This document shows positions 44,301 to 45,591 of a DNA stretch of 45,591 nt, piece by piece. Numbering within the stretch: the first letter of the stretch is position 1; each line of letters starts with the position of its first letter. The notes beneath the pieces were generated by a model that ran no database searches, was not told where the DNA came from, and saw only the letters and a program-made list of their open reading frames with translations. Origin of the DNA: CAYQIM01 sp964417555 (GTDB taxonomy: Bacteria; Pseudomonadota; Gammaproteobacteria; Diplorickettsiales; Diplorickettsiaceae); NCBI GenBank assembly GCA_964417555.1, contig CAYQIM010000019.1, positions 1-45,591 on the forward strand. The letters are read 5' to 3'. The position numbers and the translations under genes were made by a program.

Positions 44301-44927
44301 GTCCTCCGCAAATAAAAATCTCACATCATTGCTTGCCACAACAGGTACATGGTATTCAGCCGCTAACTCCGTTACCGCAACGATATATTCTTCTTCATGC
44401 ATGCGACCTAAGCGCTGCAATTCCAAATAGAAACGATGAGGAAAAAGCGATAACCAATCTTCTAAACATTGTTTTGCTAACGACCGCTTGCCCTTAAGCA
44501 AAGCTTGACCAATATCACCTTCTCGTCCACCGGATAAAACAATTAACCCCGCTGTTGAATGCACCGATAGCCAGTGTCTTTGTAGAATGGGTTTATCGGC
44601 TTGTTGCCCTTCGATATAAGATTGGGAAATCAACTGGATTAAATTTCGATAACCCTGCTGATTTTGACATAATAAAACTAATCGAAAAGGCTGATCAGGG
44701 AATTGAATATTTTCTACCCAACATTCAGCACCTAAGATGGGTTTAACCCCTACTTTTATCGCCGCTTGATAAAACTTAATCGCCGCAAAAAGGTTAGATT
44801 GATCGGTAATTGCAATAGCGGGCAGTCCTAATTCCACGGCTCTTGTCACTAATTCGTCAATACGAATCAATCCATCACTTAATGAATATTCCGTATGGAG
44901 GTGTAAATGGATAAAAGGGGATAGCAT
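41367..44927 (-). CDS. dnaE: DNA polymerase III alpha subunit DnaE
   Basis: Replicative polymerase. The N-terminal PHP domain begins FIHLHLHTEYSLSDGLIRID; the palm has GPGRGSGAGSLVAYAL and the metal-binding PDFDIDFCMEGRDRVIEYVT; FDFLGLRTLTIIDWAVQSIN, QLESRGMRDLVKRL and FNKSHSAAYALVSYQTAWLK follow; GQQDFFG near 940 fits the internal clamp-binding motif, and an OB domain lies near the C-terminus. At 1186 residues it is 26 longer than E. coli DnaE. The difference sits in one place, between INAKKS and LDITAIPL, where about 27 extra residues are largely encoded by a palindromic repeat. The gene lies between ftsQ and an Hpt fragment; the usual lpxB/rnhB/accA neighbours are absent. Confidence 0.98.
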   Translation of the reverse strand: MLSPFIHLHLHTEYSLSDGLIRIDELVTRAVELGLPAIAITDQSNLFAAIKFYQAAIKVGVKPILGAECWVENIQFPDQPFRLVLLCQNQQGYRNLIQLISQSYIEGQQADKPILQRHWLSVHSTAGLIVLSGGREGDIGQALLKGKRSLAKQCLEDWLSLFPHRFYLELQRLGRMHEEEYIVAVTELAAEYHVPVVASNDVRFLFAEDYDAHEARVCINSGHILNDPKRPKTYSEQQFLRSAEEMCALFADIPSAIVNSVEIAKRCNVELALGKAFLPSFPIPVGMTPESFLVEEAKKGLIQRLQKLSIQPLSIKTNNEIDLPEIQKVYFARLYTELEVINSMGFAGYFLIVADFIRWAKETGIPVGPGRGSGAGSLVAYALQITDLEPLQYGLLFERFLNPERISMPDFDIDFCMEGRDRVIEYVTERYGRESVSQIITYGSMAARAVVRDVGRVLGYPYGMVDKIAKLIPFELGITLEKAIKQEEELKQRYENEDEIKVLIDLAKKLEGLVRNVGKHAGGVVIAPSQLTDFTPLYCEVGASHFITQFDKDDIEKVGLVKFDFLGLRTLTIIDWAVQSINAKKSQEEALYSQLDFQQVPRVCETSGNTAENSSAKSILDITAIPLNDPKVFALLKACKTAAVFQLESRGMRDLVKRLEPDTFEDIIALLALFRPGPLQSGMVEDFINRKHGKAQVEYPHPCLEPILRPTYGIILYQEQVMQIAQILAGFTLGAADLLRRAMGKKKAEEMAKQRAIFTQGAEKNGVSLNLANQIFDLMEKFADYGFNKSHSAAYALVSYQTAWLKAYYPAEFMAAVLSSDMEHTEKVVLFLNECRLMQLNVLSPDINTSYYKFTVTEKGELRYGLGAIKGLGASAIDMLIKKREQRPFTDLFDLCQRVDHHKLNRRGLEALIFSGSLDGLGCNRSTLKDNLEAALLAAEQQLSATNSGQQDFFGLAMVSEQKVINLQADWPKLQRLQAEKEVLGFYLSGHPLENYEKELAHFVTSNLNECAFTASHSLIIAGWVLNIRSLWTKRGDRMAILNIEDASGRLEVTLFSDIYAANRDKLNKDKLLIIEGECQQDELTGNTRVLAKKVLDIAEAREIYAKRLLIKLSKSLINENQLATLKEKMSTFCPGLCSIVIEYYHPELRSQLQLFLGDKWAVKPSDDLLMILRQHLGEECVAIQY
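43081..43136. repeat. Palindromic repeat family E, copy 3, inside the dnaE coding sequence
   Basis: Begins GCACTTGAATTTTCCGCTGT and ends CGCAAACTCGTGGCACTTGC. It shares GCACTTGAA and TCGCAAACTCG with the free-standing hairpin at 7502-7535 and GCTGTGTT with the block at 38886-39180. In dnaE it is read in frame as about residues 598-616 (VPRVCETSGNTAENSSAK), exactly where the protein is longer than its E. coli counterpart. Confidence 0.7.
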
Positions 44928-45025
44928 AGTAAAGCCAGTTTACAACAAGAAGCCTAACATTTTGCCACAGATTAACACGAAAAGAAGTCTGTACTTATTG
45001 CGCTCGAAGTTGCGTAGTCGCAGTT

Positions 45026-45110
45026 TCAAGTGTTTTCCGTACGCGATGGGGACTTTTTAAGGGGAGAATGAGCTTTGCTTGGGACAGCCAGATAATCGGA
45101 GGACCTAAAA
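45026..45110. repeat. Palindromic repeat family D, copy 2, forming the 3' end of the Hpt gene
   Basis: TTTTTAAGGGGAGAATGAGC and CTTGGGACAGCCAGATAATC match the family D part of the ftsA-ftsZ gap. Just beyond its end (45003-45032) is an E-like hairpin (GAAGTTGCGTAGTCGCAGTTTC) that supplies the TGA stop. Read on the minus strand it encodes the last ~25 residues of the Hpt protein. Confidence 0.7.
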
Positions 45111-45496
45111 TTTAGCCAATTCCAAGGCCTGTAAGTTGACTCTAACGTCGCTTCAAATACTTGATATAAACTATCTAAACATTCTATTTGTCCCATTAAG
45201 TAATATTTTAAAAAATTTTGGCAAACAAAATCCAATCGCATGGCACCGCCATACGCCGCACTTCCCTTTAATTTATGAATCGCTTTTTCAAGTACTGACC
45301 AATCCTTTAATTTATAAGCTTTCTTAATATTTATTATTTCACAACACAGTGTATGCTTAAATATTTCTAATATTTCTTTCTGTAATTTTCTGTCTCCTTC
45401 TAGATTATTCAAACTCACTTTTTCATCAAATAAAGGATAATTTTGTATTGCAATAAAATATTCTTCTATGGGTAAATTTGTATTTAATTTTTCATT
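45026..45496 (-). pseudogene. Histidine phosphotransfer (Hpt) domain, C-terminal fragment of a hybrid sensor kinase
   Basis: From the GTG at 45418 the frame encodes 130 residues: NLEGDRKLQKEILEIFKHTL, then the Hpt motif LEKAIHKLKGSAAYGGAMRL with the phospho-accepting His48, and VCQNFLKYYLMGQIECLDSL. This is the four-helix Hpt bundle normally found at the C-terminus of hybrid kinases such as BarA/LetS or ArcB. The frame stays open upstream (NEKLNTNLPIEEYFIAIQNY) until it enters the 95-bp terminal repeat, so the kinase part is missing here. The last ~25 residues (SSDYLAVPSKAHSPLKKSPS) come from a family D repeat. It is either a truncated gene or a gene whose front lies past the assembly break. 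GTG 45418 lacks a ribosome site. Confidence 0.7.
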
Positions 45497-45591
45497 CGAC
45501 GAGACAATGAGAGCATTGCGGAAGCAATGCGAAGTTGAGGAGCCCGCGATAGGCGTGCGTTGACGGGCGAAGCAGGAAACGCATCACGCCG
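45497..45591. repeat. 95-bp terminal inverted repeat, right copy
   Basis: Exact reverse complement of 5-99. On the minus strand it is open in the same frame as the Hpt fragment (reading NALIVSS at the junction), just as the left copy is open in the frame of the fragment at 103-252, also reading NALIVSS. Confidence 0.9.

Noticed and set aside
1..45591. CRISPR array, prophage, complete insertion sequence, toxin-antitoxin pair, rRNA or tRNA genes
   Set aside because: No regularly spaced identical repeats, no integrase, transposase or phage structural proteins, no typical small overlapping gene pair and no tRNA-like arms were found on reading both strands.

Overview
The window reads as chromosome from a host-restricted gammaproteobacterium of the Legionellales/Coxiellaceae type, most likely close to Rickettsiella/Diplorickettsia. 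This rests on low GC, gammaproteobacterial versions of every housekeeping gene, scattered gene order, several decaying dispensable genes and many small dispersed palindromic repeats. The species is an inference, because no rRNA or tRNA gene is present.

Layout. 1-340: a 95-bp repeat fused to the tail of a truncated gene. 340-6,710: fused folKP, rpoD, a YciA-type thioesterase, minE-minD (no minC) and recO. 6,900-12,600: a SlyB/Pcp-like lipoprotein, ampG, ridA, groES-groEL behind a sigma-32-type promoter, and htpX. 12,660-13,100: a small gene split by a one-base shift at an A7C tract. 13,130-19,520: fatty-acid beta-oxidation genes (fadB/J-like, thiolase, fadE) with one small unknown gene. 19,570-21,440: minor type IV pilins pilV, pilW and a frameshifted pilX, with no pilY1 or pilE. 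21,580-27,700: a lipoprotein, pepA, lptF-lptG and nadE. 27,700-28,450: almost gene-free. 28,450-33,740: an orphan PAS protein, galU-ugd (UDP-glucuronate), thyA and two unknown proteins. 33,980-36,700: frameshifted mltD, a YafS-like methyltransferase and rnhA. 36,730-44,930: lpxC, ftsZ, ftsA, ftsQ and dnaE on the minus strand. 45,026-45,591: an Hpt phosphotransfer fragment fused to the other copy of the 95-bp repeat.

The most interesting signal is the repeats. At least five kinds of short, imperfectly palindromic element occur (called A-E here). They lie between genes, butt against stop codons (minE, ampG, lptG) and in several places are read through in frame: an extra peptide in DnaE, the C-terminus of the Hpt protein, a possible N-terminal extension of PilW, and the terminal 95-bp repeat, which is open in the same frame into two unrelated truncated genes. 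This resembles the protein-coding palindromic elements known from Rickettsia (RPEs). Three genes (pilX, mltD and the 12.7-kb gene) each need one added base to restore their frame. All three look dispensable, while every essential gene is intact, which fits continuing genome reduction, although assembly error must be excluded.
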